Shown: one piece after another, positions 1-6,085 of the stretch
How positions within the stretch are numbered: the stretch's first letter is position 1
How the letters are laid out: each line of letters starts with the position of its first letter
DNA from: Kiritimatiellia bacterium
GTDB lineage: Bacteria > Verrucomicrobiota > Kiritimatiellia > RFP12 > UBA1067
Reading direction: 5' to 3'
NCBI GenBank assembly: GCA_904502135.1
Contig: CAJGDE010000076.1
Span: forward strand, 1-9,081
Length of the DNA: 9,081 nucleotides
The notes under the pieces: generated by a model
What the model saw: the letters and a program-made list of their open reading frames with translations, nothing else
Databases searched by the model: none
What the model was told of the DNA's origin: nothing
Translations under genes and position numbers: made by a program

Positions 1-66
1 CTTACGGCTGCGAGTCGAAACTGCCTCTTGCCCGACTGTCGGCACGCCCTCGCGGTCGCTCGGGTT

Positions 67-87
67 GGCGCACTATAATCGTGCGCC
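67..87. repeat. perfect 7-bp hairpin with TATAATC loop
   Basis: GGCGCAC (67-73) and GTGCGCC (81-87) are perfect reverse complements around the seven-base loop TATAATC (74-80). A smaller hairpin, CCGC-TTAC-GCGG, follows directly at 88-99. No run of T follows, so it does not look like an intrinsic terminator. The loop resembles a -10 box, but no -35 lies 16-18 bases upstream. Confidence 0.5.
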
Positions 88-324
88 CCGCTTACGCGGC
101 GGATACCCCTCCGTTGCGCAGCTTGCGCAGTATACTTCAGCAAAGTTATCATGTCGTCGCAAAAGGAGGTGGAGCGGAGTCCTCCGAGTGAGACCTCGCG
201 AAGGATTGTAGCCGTAAGAGAGGTTTTTGTACGCAACCAGTGGCTTTATCGAGGCAAGGCAGGCTGAAAACGGTTTGTTGTCTAAGCGCGAAAGGCGTTA
301 CAACTCCGTAGCGAGTCGAGACCG

Positions 325-347
325 AGGAGGAGCTCCGGACACCTCCT
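325..347. repeat. 6-bp inverted repeat at the right end of the G+C-rich stretch
   Basis: AGGAGG (325-330) pairs with CCTCCT (342-347) across an 11-base loop. CACCTCCT (340-347) is also perfectly complementary to AGGAGGTG at 164-171, so two alternative foldings compete for the same bases. No T tract follows on either strand, so I do not call a terminator. Confidence 0.4.
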
Positions 348-418
348 GCCGCGACACCATATTAAAAAATGACTCAACGAAATAAAATCCCATACTTCGC
401 TCCCTGTAAGTTACACCA

Positions 419-447
419 TTGCGCGGATAGGCAAAAAAGAATATAAT
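419..447 (+). promoter_or_regulatory. sigma-70-like promoter for the lipoprotein-hisC unit, probably leaderless
   Basis: A consensus -10 box TATAAT (442-447) lies 17 bases after a weak -35, TTGCGC (419-424, three of six matches). The expected start of transcription is about 453-455. The start codon of the first lipoprotein is at 455, so the mRNA would have no leader, or only one or two bases. That agrees with the absence of a Shine-Dalgarno sequence before that gene. The A+T-rich surround supports a promoter. The weak -35 limits confidence. Confidence 0.5.
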
Positions 448-454
448 ATACGAG

Positions 455-847
455 ATGAAATTTTTGGCAAAAATTGCGACATTGTGTGCGACATTGTGTC
501 TCACTGGATGTTTTTCGCTTGATACGGCGACTCTCTCCATGACGGGAGAGGAGCACGTTGTTGTTCGCAATTACGGGTGGAAGCTTTTTAATTGTGTTCC
601 TATAGTTTGCGGCAATGCTTCAAAAGATTACGTGTTGCCGTGGGCGTTCTTCCGCGATGATGTCACGATGGATAAGGTGCAGTATCGCTTTATGGATTAC
701 GCTAAGAACAAAGGCGTAGAAATCTCTGATCTTAAGTATACGTATTACGATACGGTGCTCTTTAATTTGCCGATAGTTCAATATCCCTTGCCCATCCCTT
801 ATCTGCTGTGCTATCGTGAAATCCAGTTGTCGGGGAATTTGAAATGA
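455..847 (+). CDS. small lipoprotein, first of a tandem paralogous pair
   Basis: This 130-residue protein is of unknown function. Residues 1-18 form a type II signal peptide (two Lys near the N terminus, hydrophobic core, lipobox L16-T17-G18) with C19 as the lipidated residue. Residue +2 is Phe, not Asp, so outer-membrane sorting is expected if E. coli Lol rules hold. The mature part aligns along its length with the next protein: a W-x-x-F-x-x-x-P-x-x-x-G block near residues 42-53, then F-x-D-x-VT, an AK-containing helix, a D-x-V-x-F strand and a C-terminal strand ending L-x-G. No enzyme motif is visible. The ATG at 455 is chosen because it gives the complete signal peptide. There is no ribosome binding site, and the gene may be read from a leaderless mRNA. 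Its stop overlaps the next start as ATGA, indicating translational coupling. I do not recognise a named family. Confidence 0.85.
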   Translation: MKFLAKIATLCATLCLTGCFSLDTATLSMTGEEHVVVRNYGWKLFNCVPIVCGNASKDYVLPWAFFRDDVTMDKVQYRFMDYAKNKGVEISDLKYTYYDTVLFNLPIVQYPLPIPYLLCYREIQLSGNLK

Positions 848-1257
848 AACGCTTTCAGTTATTTTCGTTTGCCTTTTTGCTGTGCATGCTGATTTCCGGC
901 TGTGCCGTTGTTGATGTTTCGGATAAGGGTTCGCACACGATGGTTTCTGTTTATAACACAGCCTGGGAGGTTTTTTCCTTTCTTCCTGTGGCGTCAGGTG
1001 ATCATTTAAGACCGAATAAATTTTCATGCAGATGGTTTCAGGATACGGTTACGCTCGAGAATAATATACAGATGCTGGAAAACGCGGCGAAAGCTCTTGA
1101 CGCTACGCATTATAAGAATGTGTCCAGCTCTATTGCCGATGAGACCGTGTTTTTCGTTTTGGTCAATCGCCGCGTCTATCATACGAGCGCAGAACTTGTA
1201 TTTGGCGGGAATATTCCGGATGCGGGGACGAATGATGTTGTACAGATCGGGAAATGA
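844..1257 (+). CDS. small lipoprotein, second of the tandem paralogous pair
   Basis: This 137-residue protein is of unknown function. Residues 1-19 are a type II signal peptide with lipobox I17-S18-G19 and lipidation at C20. Residue +2 is Ala, again not the inner-membrane retention Asp. The mature region matches the upstream protein: NTAWEVFSFLPVASGD corresponds to NYGWKLFNCVPIVCGN, and WFQDTVT corresponds to FFRDDVT. They therefore look like diverged products of a tandem duplication and may act together or form a hetero-oligomer (inference). The start at 844 overlaps the previous stop as ATGA, with a weak ribosome binding site GGGGA (832-836). It ends three bases before the aminotransferase, so all three genes are likely co-transcribed. 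There is no catalytic signature and no link to amino acid metabolism beyond position. Confidence 0.85.
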   Translation: MKRFQLFSFAFLLCMLISGCAVVDVSDKGSHTMVSVYNTAWEVFSFLPVASGDHLRPNKFSCRWFQDTVTLENNIQMLENAAKALDATHYKNVSSSIADETVFFVLVNRRVYHTSAELVFGGNIPDAGTNDVVQIGK

Positions 1258-1260
1258 AAT

Positions 1261-2301
1261 ATGATGATAGCCAAATATGTGCAGAAGCTTGAAGCTTATA
1301 CGCCGGGCGAACAGCCCAAGCTAAAGAGTGTAGTAAAGCTCAATACGAATGAGAATCCTTATCCGCCGAGCCCCAGATGTGCGCAGGTTCTTAAAAATTT
1401 CGATCTTGATAAGCTGCGCCGCTATCCAGACCCTGTATTTGCTGAACTTAGAGAAGCTCTCGCGAAGCTCAACGGGACAAAAGCCGAAAATATTTTTGTG
1501 GGCAACGGATCTGATGAGATTCTTTCTGTCGCCGCAAGGGCTTTCGTTGAAGATGATGAGAAGATAGGTTCGCTCGATCCGAGTTATTCGCTCTATAAAA
1601 CGCTTGCAGATATAAGAAACGTGCCATGGGTGGGGATTGATACCGCTGAAGCGGAGAAACCTAAAATGGAGCTTCGTGATAAAAAAGTGTCTTTGTTCCT
1701 TTGGACTAATCCGAACGCTCCCACAGGCGTTTTTGCGCCGGAAAAGAAGATAAAAGCGTTTGCGAAAGCTTTTTCTGGTGTGGTTATCGTTGATGAGGCA
1801 TACGCTGATTTCGCCAAAGAAAACAGTATGGCTCTCGCGGTAAAGCGCGGCAACCGCAACGTCATCGTGATGCGCACATTCTCCAAAAGCTATTCTTTGG
1901 CTGGTCTTCGCGTCGGATATTGTGTCGGGCCCAAAGATCTTATCGACGCCATGTATAAAGTCAAAGATTCGTACAATGTCGATGCTGTGGCGCAGGCTAT
2001 CGCTTTGGCGGCCGTAAAGGATCAAAAGTGGATGCTGCGAAATGTTGCGCGTGTTGTCAAAGAACGTGCGAAATTGACGAAAGAACTTCAAAACCGCGGT
2101 TGGGACGTGATGCCTTCGGAATCTAATTTTCTCTTCGCGCGGCCCCCGAAAGGCAATGCGAAAGAGATTTTCGAAAATTTAAAATCGAAGAATGTCTTTG
2201 TACGATATTTTCCGTCGTCACCGAAAACGTCAGACCGAATCCGCATTACGGTCGGCACCTGCGATGAAATGAAAGCGCTTTTGGCCGCTATAGATTTTTA
2301 A
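1261..2301 (+). CDS. hisC: histidinol-phosphate aminotransferase (HisC-type, PLP-dependent)
   Basis: This 346-residue class I/II fold aminotransferase is close to the usual HisC length of about 350-360. HisC transfers the amino group of glutamate to imidazole-acetol phosphate, giving histidinol phosphate, in the cytoplasm. Landmarks seen: the N-terminal NTNENPYPPSP segment (N28-P33 onward), TNPNAPTG (149-156) with the PLP-ring Asn, VDEAY (D178, Y181) contacting the cofactor, SKSYSLAGLR with Schiff-base K209 and R217, and the C-terminal RIRITVGT (326-333), which carries the carboxylate-binding Arg. The ATG at 1261 has GGGA at 1249-1252 as a ribosome binding site; the next codon is also ATG. 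It follows the lipoproteins by three bases. No other his gene is present, so an aromatic amino acid or other HisC-like transaminase is possible, especially next to an arylacetate-CoA ligase. The fold is certain, the exact substrate less so. Confidence 0.9.
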   Translation: MMIAKYVQKLEAYTPGEQPKLKSVVKLNTNENPYPPSPRCAQVLKNFDLDKLRRYPDPVFAELREALAKLNGTKAENIFVGNGSDEILSVAARAFVEDDEKIGSLDPSYSLYKTLADIRNVPWVGIDTAEAEKPKMELRDKKVSLFLWTNPNAPTGVFAPEKKIKAFAKAFSGVVIVDEAYADFAKENSMALAVKRGNRNVIVMRTFSKSYSLAGLRVGYCVGPKDLIDAMYKVKDSYNVDAVAQAIALAAVKDQKWMLRNVARVVKERAKLTKELQNRGWDVMPSESNFLFARPPKGNAKEIFENLKSKNVFVRYFPSSPKTSDRIRITVGTCDEMKALLAAIDF

Positions 2302-2310
2302 CGATAGAAT
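2281..2310 (+). promoter_or_regulatory. possible promoter for the CoA ligase gene
   Basis: TTGGCC (2281-2286, four of six matches to the -35) and TAGAAT (2305-2310, five of six to the -10) are 18 bases apart. Transcription would begin near 2317, leaving only about nine bases before the ATG at 2326. No Shine-Dalgarno sequence precedes that ATG, which fits a very short leader. The -35 lies in the last codons of the aminotransferase gene. Read-through from upstream is equally possible. Confidence 0.3.
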
Positions 2311-2325
2311 AATTATTGTCTGCAA

Positions 2326-3627
2326 ATGTTAGATCTAATTTCAAAAAATGATTTTATGCCGATCGAGGAGCTTCGCGCTCTTCAGCTCGGTAAGCTTCAA
2401 AAACTTGTCGCATACGAATATGAACGTGTCGCGCTTTTCCGCCGCAGGTGCGATGAGAAGGGCGTAAAACCTCGCGATATCGTCACGCTCAAAGATATAG
2501 CGAAACTTCCCTTTATGATGAAGAGCGACCTTCGCGACGAGTATCCTCTTGGGCTGACAGCTTCGCCGATGAAGGACATTGTGCGCTTTCATTGTTCGTC
2601 CGGCACCACCGGCAAGCCCATATGCATTCCAAACACGAAGGGTGATATTGAAGTCTGGTCTGAAGCGGTCGCCAGGTGTCTAGCGATGTACGGCATAACC
2701 GAGGATGATGTATTGCAGGTGACGTACGGCTACGGTCTTTTCACGGGCGGCTTAGGGCTTCATTACGGCGGCGAAAAGCGCGGGTGCGCGGTGTTGCCGA
2801 TAGGCGGCGGCAATACTGAGAAGCAGCTTATGCTTATGAGAGATCTCGGCGTTACGGCAATAGCGTGTACACCCAGCTATTTCTTGAGGATAATGGATGT
2901 CGCCCGTCAGCAGGGGATTGATTTCAGGCGCGATACAAAGCTTAAACACGGCATTTTCGGGGCGGAACCCTGGACTGACGAGATGCGCGAGAAAATCCAG
3001 GATATTACTGGGATCAAGGCGCACGATATTTATGGTCTGACCGAGATATCCGGCCCTGGCGTTGCAGGCTCGTGCGGTAAGAGCAATGGTCTTCATATTT
3101 GGGAAGATCATTATTATCCCGAGATCATCGACCCTGAAACTTTAGAGCCTTTGCCTGACGGAGAAGAGGGAGAGCTTGTATTTACCACATTGGACCGCTT
3201 CGGCACTCCTATGGTGCGTTACCGCACCCGTGATTTAACGAGGCTTTATCCTGAGATGTGCGCGTGCGGCAGAACATCCAGAGTTATGGCGAGAATCAAG
3301 GCGCGAAGCGACGATATGCTTATCATTCACGGAGTCAATCTGTTCCCAAGTCAAGTTGAGGCGGCGCTTTTGTCGGTTCCTGAAGTTGAGCCGCATTATC
3401 AGATTGTCATAACGCCGACAGACACGCTCGATATTCTTGAAATTAAAGTGGAGATCAAACACGAGGCGTTTTCGGATAATGTGCGTGAAGTTGAGGCGTT
3501 GAGAAAGCGCGTTTTCGATGCCGTCAAAAACATTACAGGGCTTGGAGCTAAAATTACGCTTGTGGAGCCTCTTTCTCTGCCGCGTAGCGAGGGTAAGATA
3601 AAGCGGGTTATCGACAACAGGGTTTGA
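2326..3627 (+). CDS. phenylacetate-CoA ligase family enzyme (PaaK-like)
   Basis: This 433-residue adenylate-forming enzyme has the normal length for PaaK. The family activates phenylacetate or a related arylacetate with ATP and CoA in the cytoplasm, through an acyl-AMP intermediate. Seen: the nucleotide-binding loop SSGTTGKP (91-98), the YGLTE adenine/acyl-adenylate motif (236-240), a RYRTRD segment, and the C-terminal lid domain ending SEGKIKRVIDNR, with the expected catalytic Lys at 424. The C-terminal domain (about 330-433) is of the PaaK type rather than the general acyl-CoA synthetase type. No other paa catabolic gene is present, so the acid could be phenylacetate, indoleacetate or another aryl acid made from amino acids (inference). 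The ATG at 2326 has no ribosome binding site; the next in-frame ATG (2356) has none either, so the longer form is kept. Its stop runs into the octamer array. Confidence 0.88.
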   Translation: MLDLISKNDFMPIEELRALQLGKLQKLVAYEYERVALFRRRCDEKGVKPRDIVTLKDIAKLPFMMKSDLRDEYPLGLTASPMKDIVRFHCSSGTTGKPICIPNTKGDIEVWSEAVARCLAMYGITEDDVLQVTYGYGLFTGGLGLHYGGEKRGCAVLPIGGGNTEKQLMLMRDLGVTAIACTPSYFLRIMDVARQQGIDFRRDTKLKHGIFGAEPWTDEMREKIQDITGIKAHDIYGLTEISGPGVAGSCGKSNGLHIWEDHYYPEIIDPETLEPLPDGEEGELVFTTLDRFGTPMVRYRTRDLTRLYPEMCACGRTSRVMARIKARSDDMLIIHGVNLFPSQVEAALLSVPEVEPHYQIVITPTDTLDILEIKVEIKHEAFSDNVREVEALRKRVFDAVKNITGLGAKITLVEPLSLPRSEGKIKRVIDNRV

Positions 3628-3690
3628 ATGTTGGAATGTTAGAATGTTAGAATGTTGGAATGTTTGAATGATAGAATGAAAGAATGAAAA
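3627..3690 (+). repeat. eight in-register AATG-type octamers spanning the CoA ligase-kinase gap
   Basis: The octamers are AATGTTGG, AATGTTAG, AATGTTAG, AATGTTGG, AATGTTTG, AATGATAG, AATGAAAG and AATGAAAA, with no insertion between them. AATG is kept in all eight, while bases 5-7 drift toward A near the downstream gene. The first begins on the last base of the CoA ligase stop codon, and the eighth contains the histidine kinase ATG (3684-3686). Each of the first seven ATGs opens a mini-frame of 3 to 11 codons that closes inside or at the edge of the array. Slipped-strand expansion is the obvious origin. A role in reinitiation or phase variation is an inference. Confidence 0.9.
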
Positions 3691-4712
3691 ACTTTTTCCA
3701 ATCCGTACTTAAGCACATCGATAAACTCGATGGGGCGAAACTTCGCGAGCAATATCGGCTCGTTACGGAGGAGGTTAAGTTTTTCGAAATGGTCTTCAAC
3801 GCTATGAATGAAGGGGCTGTTCTCTATGATCTTACGGGTGAAGTAGTCTACCGCAATCCCTCGGCGGAGAAGTTTGGCGAAATAGAAGTTCCTCTTGGGA
3901 AAGCTTCGAAGTTCGAGGTCTTGCTAACGTATCCTGAAGAGTATATCCTTGAGGTGCAGACTATCCCGTTCGAGCGCGGGACGCTGGCGATGATACGTGA
4001 TGTTTCAGCTGAACGCGAACGCACGGCGCAAGAATTGGAAAGAGGCGCGACTAAATCGGTGTGCGATCTGGCGGCTGGAATCGCGCATGAAATAGGAAAC
4101 CCTTTGAATGCCATATCGCTTAACCTTCAGATTCTTGAAAGAGATCCTTCCGACAAAGAAGCGATAGACATCTGTAAAACGCAGGTTAAACGCCTTGACG
4201 GAATCATAAGAGGCTTTCTTTCGGCTTTAAGGCCGCAGAGACCGAACCTCTCGCCTGGTTCAGTGGCAGAGCCGCTTAAAAACTGTCTCGCCGCTTTTAA
4301 AAGTCAGTTTGAAGATAGAAAAATAGCTGTTACGTTAGATGTGCCCTCTGCGGTGCCTCCGGTAGCTCTTGATAAGGATAAGATCGAGCAGGTTTTTTTC
4401 AATCTTATCAAAAATGCGCTTGAGGCTCTTCCTGACGCGGGGACGATAGACGTTGAAATCGTCTCTGACGACAAGGATGTAGTTGTTTCGTTTCGTGATT
4501 CCGGGTACGGAATGTCAAGCGAGCAGTTGGCGCATCTCTTTGAGCCCTACCGTACGACCAAGGAACACGGAACGGGTCTGGGGCTTATGATTTCAGCCCG
4601 TATAGTACGAGATCATGGAGGCGCGATCTCGGTCGAGTCGAAGGAGGGTGAAGGAACGCTCTTCACGGTCCGCTTGCCGCGCCTTGAACGCAGAGTGAGG
4701 GTTTTGAAATGA
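3684..4712 (+). CDS. soluble PAS-domain sensor histidine kinase (NtrB-like)
   Basis: This 342-residue kinase autophosphorylates on His and passes the phosphate to a response regulator. Domains: an N-terminal helical stretch (about 1-30), a PAS-like sensor domain (about 31-110, with NAMNEGAVLYD and FERGTLAMIRDVS), a HisKA dimerisation helix with IAHEIGNPLN (phospho-acceptor H135), and the HATPase_c domain with N box NLIKNALEAL (N240, N244), G1 box DSGYGMS (272-278) and G2 box HGTGLGL (295-301). There is no signal peptide or membrane segment, so it senses a cytoplasmic cue. The missing extracellular domain and the adjacent sigma-54 activator place it in the NtrB/AtoS-type branch. No ribosome binding site precedes 3684; translation may depend on reinitiation through the octamer array. 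The stop overlaps the regulator start as ATGA, so the two proteins are very likely a cognate pair. The signal is unknown. Confidence 0.92.
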   Translation: MKNFFQSVLKHIDKLDGAKLREQYRLVTEEVKFFEMVFNAMNEGAVLYDLTGEVVYRNPSAEKFGEIEVPLGKASKFEVLLTYPEEYILEVQTIPFERGTLAMIRDVSAERERTAQELERGATKSVCDLAAGIAHEIGNPLNAISLNLQILERDPSDKEAIDICKTQVKRLDGIIRGFLSALRPQRPNLSPGSVAEPLKNCLAAFKSQFEDRKIAVTLDVPSAVPPVALDKDKIEQVFFNLIKNALEALPDAGTIDVEIVSDDKDVVVSFRDSGYGMSSEQLAHLFEPYRTTKEHGTGLGLMISARIVRDHGGAISVESKEGEGTLFTVRLPRLERRVRVLK

Positions 4713-6085
4713 AGGCGAAAATTCTTATTGTCGACGATGAAAAACCCTTGCGCGATACGCTCGCGAGATGGTTCAAGCCGAAGTATGAGTGCTTTACGGC
4801 GCCCGATGCAAAACTTGCGATGCAGATCGTGGCCGAAAATCCTGATTTGTCGCTAATGATAACCGATGTGAAAATGCCCGGGGAAAGCGGTGTGGATCTT
4901 CTCAAAAAGGCCAAAGAGAAGAACCCTTCGATGGCGTGCATTTTGCTTACGGCATACGGCAGCGTGGATCTCGCGGTCGAGGCGATGAAGGATGGCGCGG
5001 ACGACTTCTTCCAGAAGCCCGTAACCGATCTCCAGCAGTTTGAACTTAGGGTTGATAAAGCCGTCAAGACGGCCTCTCTTAAAATGAAGACCCGCAAGCT
5101 TGAAAAAGAAGTCGCTTCCTTAAAAAGCCAGCTTCACAACAAGCTTGAGAATTTTACCGGCAAATCGCTCGCGATGGAAAAGGTTTACGCGCTTATAGCC
5201 AAGGCTGCTCCGTCGAACGCGAATGTGCTAATTGAAGGACCTAGCGGAACCGGCAAGGAACTTGTCGCAAGAGCTCTTCACAACCTTTCGAACCGCGCGC
5301 ATGGGCCTTTCGTCGCGGTTGAGTGCGCGGCATTATCGTCAACACTGCTTGAATCTGAACTTTTCGGCCATGTCAAGGGCGCGTTTACCGACGCTTACCG
5401 CGACAAGGTGGGGAGATTTGAGGCGGCGCATGGCGGGACAATTTTTCTTGATGAAATATCGGAAATCGATATGTCCACACAGGTGAAGCTCCTTCGGGTT
5501 CTTGAGTCCCGTACGTTGCAGCGCGTTGGTGGAACGGATGATATAAAGGTTGATTTTAGGCTGGTTGCGGCCACAAATCGCAATCTTGCGAAATATGTTG
5601 AAGAAGGAAAGTTCAGAGAAGATCTTTATTACCGGCTTAATGTAATCGACATAAAACTGCCGGCGCTGAAGGATAGGCCAGGAGACATCGCTTTGCTTGT
5701 ATCGCGTTTTTTGAATGAATTTTCTCAGGAGAATGCAAACCGTGTCACCGGCATAGATCCTCAGGCGATGAAAATGCTTGAAGAGTATTCGTGGCCCGGC
5801 AATGTCCGTCAGCTTAGAAACGTTGTTGAAAAAATGGTTATTCTTTCGTCTGGGGGAAGACTTGGCGTGGAGGATGTTCCTGTTGAGATTTCGTCGTTCT
5901 TGGAGGAGAGCGCAAAGGTTGGTGGTCCGCAAGAGCCATCTGGCTCTACATTGAAGGATACCGAGAAAAATCAAATTCTCGCGGCGTTGGAAAAATGTTC
6001 AGGCAACAAGTCGCGGGCGGCAGAAATGCTCGGTATTTCGCGGCGCACGCTTCACCGGAAGTTTAAGGATTGGAATTTGAAATGA
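4709..6085 (+). CDS. NtrC-family sigma-54-dependent response regulator with GAFTDA loop
   Basis: This 458-residue regulator is the expected output of the adjacent histidine kinase. The receiver domain (about 1-120) has acidic residues DDE near the N terminus, phospho-acceptor D53 in TDVKMPG, the LLTAYGS switch Thr and the FQKPV Lys. A charged, probably coiled-coil linker (about 120-145) follows. The AAA+ domain (about 147-385) shows Walker A GPSGTGKE (177-184), Walker B GGTIFLDE (242-249), sensor I RLVAATNRN and sensor II PGNVRQLRN (363-371). A Fis-type helix-turn-helix closes the protein (about 415-457, NKSRAAEMLGISRRTLHRKF). The sigma-54 contact loop reads GAFTDA (224-229) instead of the canonical GAFTGA. 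Such variants occur naturally, so activity is probable but not certain. The start overlaps the kinase stop; GAGGG (4697-4701) is the ribosome binding site. I saw no clear sigma-54 promoter in the window, so its targets are probably elsewhere. Confidence 0.94.
   Translation: MKAKILIVDDEKPLRDTLARWFKPKYECFTAPDAKLAMQIVAENPDLSLMITDVKMPGESGVDLLKKAKEKNPSMACILLTAYGSVDLAVEAMKDGADDFFQKPVTDLQQFELRVDKAVKTASLKMKTRKLEKEVASLKSQLHNKLENFTGKSLAMEKVYALIAKAAPSNANVLIEGPSGTGKELVARALHNLSNRAHGPFVAVECAALSSTLLESELFGHVKGAFTDAYRDKVGRFEAAHGGTIFLDEISEIDMSTQVKLLRVLESRTLQRVGGTDDIKVDFRLVAATNRNLAKYVEEGKFREDLYYRLNVIDIKLPALKDRPGDIALLVSRFLNEFSQENANRVTGIDPQAMKMLEEYSWPGNVRQLRNVVEKMVILSSGGRLGVEDVPVEISSFLEESAKVGGPQEPSGSTLKDTEKNQILAALEKCSGNKSRAAEMLGISRRTLHRKFKDWNLK

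Larger units (their letters stand above)
1..350. repeat. G+C-rich, inverted-repeat-rich noncoding stretch (candidate dispersed repeat)
   Basis: No gene is supported here. G+C counted over 1-360 is about 59%, against about 35% in 361-454. Short inverted repeats are dense: CCGAC/GTCGG (32-42), GGCGCAC/GTGCGCC (67-87), CCGC/GCGG (88-99), two TGCGCA palindromes (115-120, 124-129), CGGAG/CTCCG (175-186) and AGGAGG/CCTCCT (325-347). CTTACGGC at 1-8 is complementary to GCCGTAAG at 211-218. The nine bases GCGAGTCGA occur at 10-18 and again at 311-319. This texture suits an extragenic repeat family or a structured RNA, but I recognise no known RNA class. The left boundary lies outside the window. Copy number elsewhere in the genome is unknown, so the repeat call is an inference. 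Confidence 0.35.

Noticed and set aside
74..79. TATAAT in the left noncoding stretch as a promoter
   Set aside because: It is the loop of a perfect hairpin and has no -35-like hexamer 16-18 bases upstream.
151..267. Plus-strand frame of 38 codons from an ATG at 151
   Set aside because: It has no spaced ribosome binding site and lies in G+C-rich repeat-like DNA where open frames are expected by chance. The same stretch is also open on the minus strand in the same codon register.
1..454. tmRNA, RNase P RNA, tRNA or CRISPR array in the left noncoding region
   Set aside because: None of the conserved cores of these RNAs, no cloverleaf and no regularly spaced identical repeats are visible on either strand.
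1321..2091. Long minus-strand open frame of 256 codons opposite the aminotransferase
   Set aside because: It is a shadow of a well-supported gene on the other strand, with no ribosome binding site and no recognisable domain.
5339..5974. Minus-strand open frame of 211 codons opposite the response regulator
   Set aside because: It lies wholly inside the AAA+ domain coding sequence and its translation has no recognisable motif.
6070..6081. TTG start four codons upstream for the Ser/Thr kinase
   Set aside because: The ATG at 6082 gives the same ATGA overlap as other junctions here and has AAGGA at 6065-6069, which directly abuts the TTG and so could not serve it.
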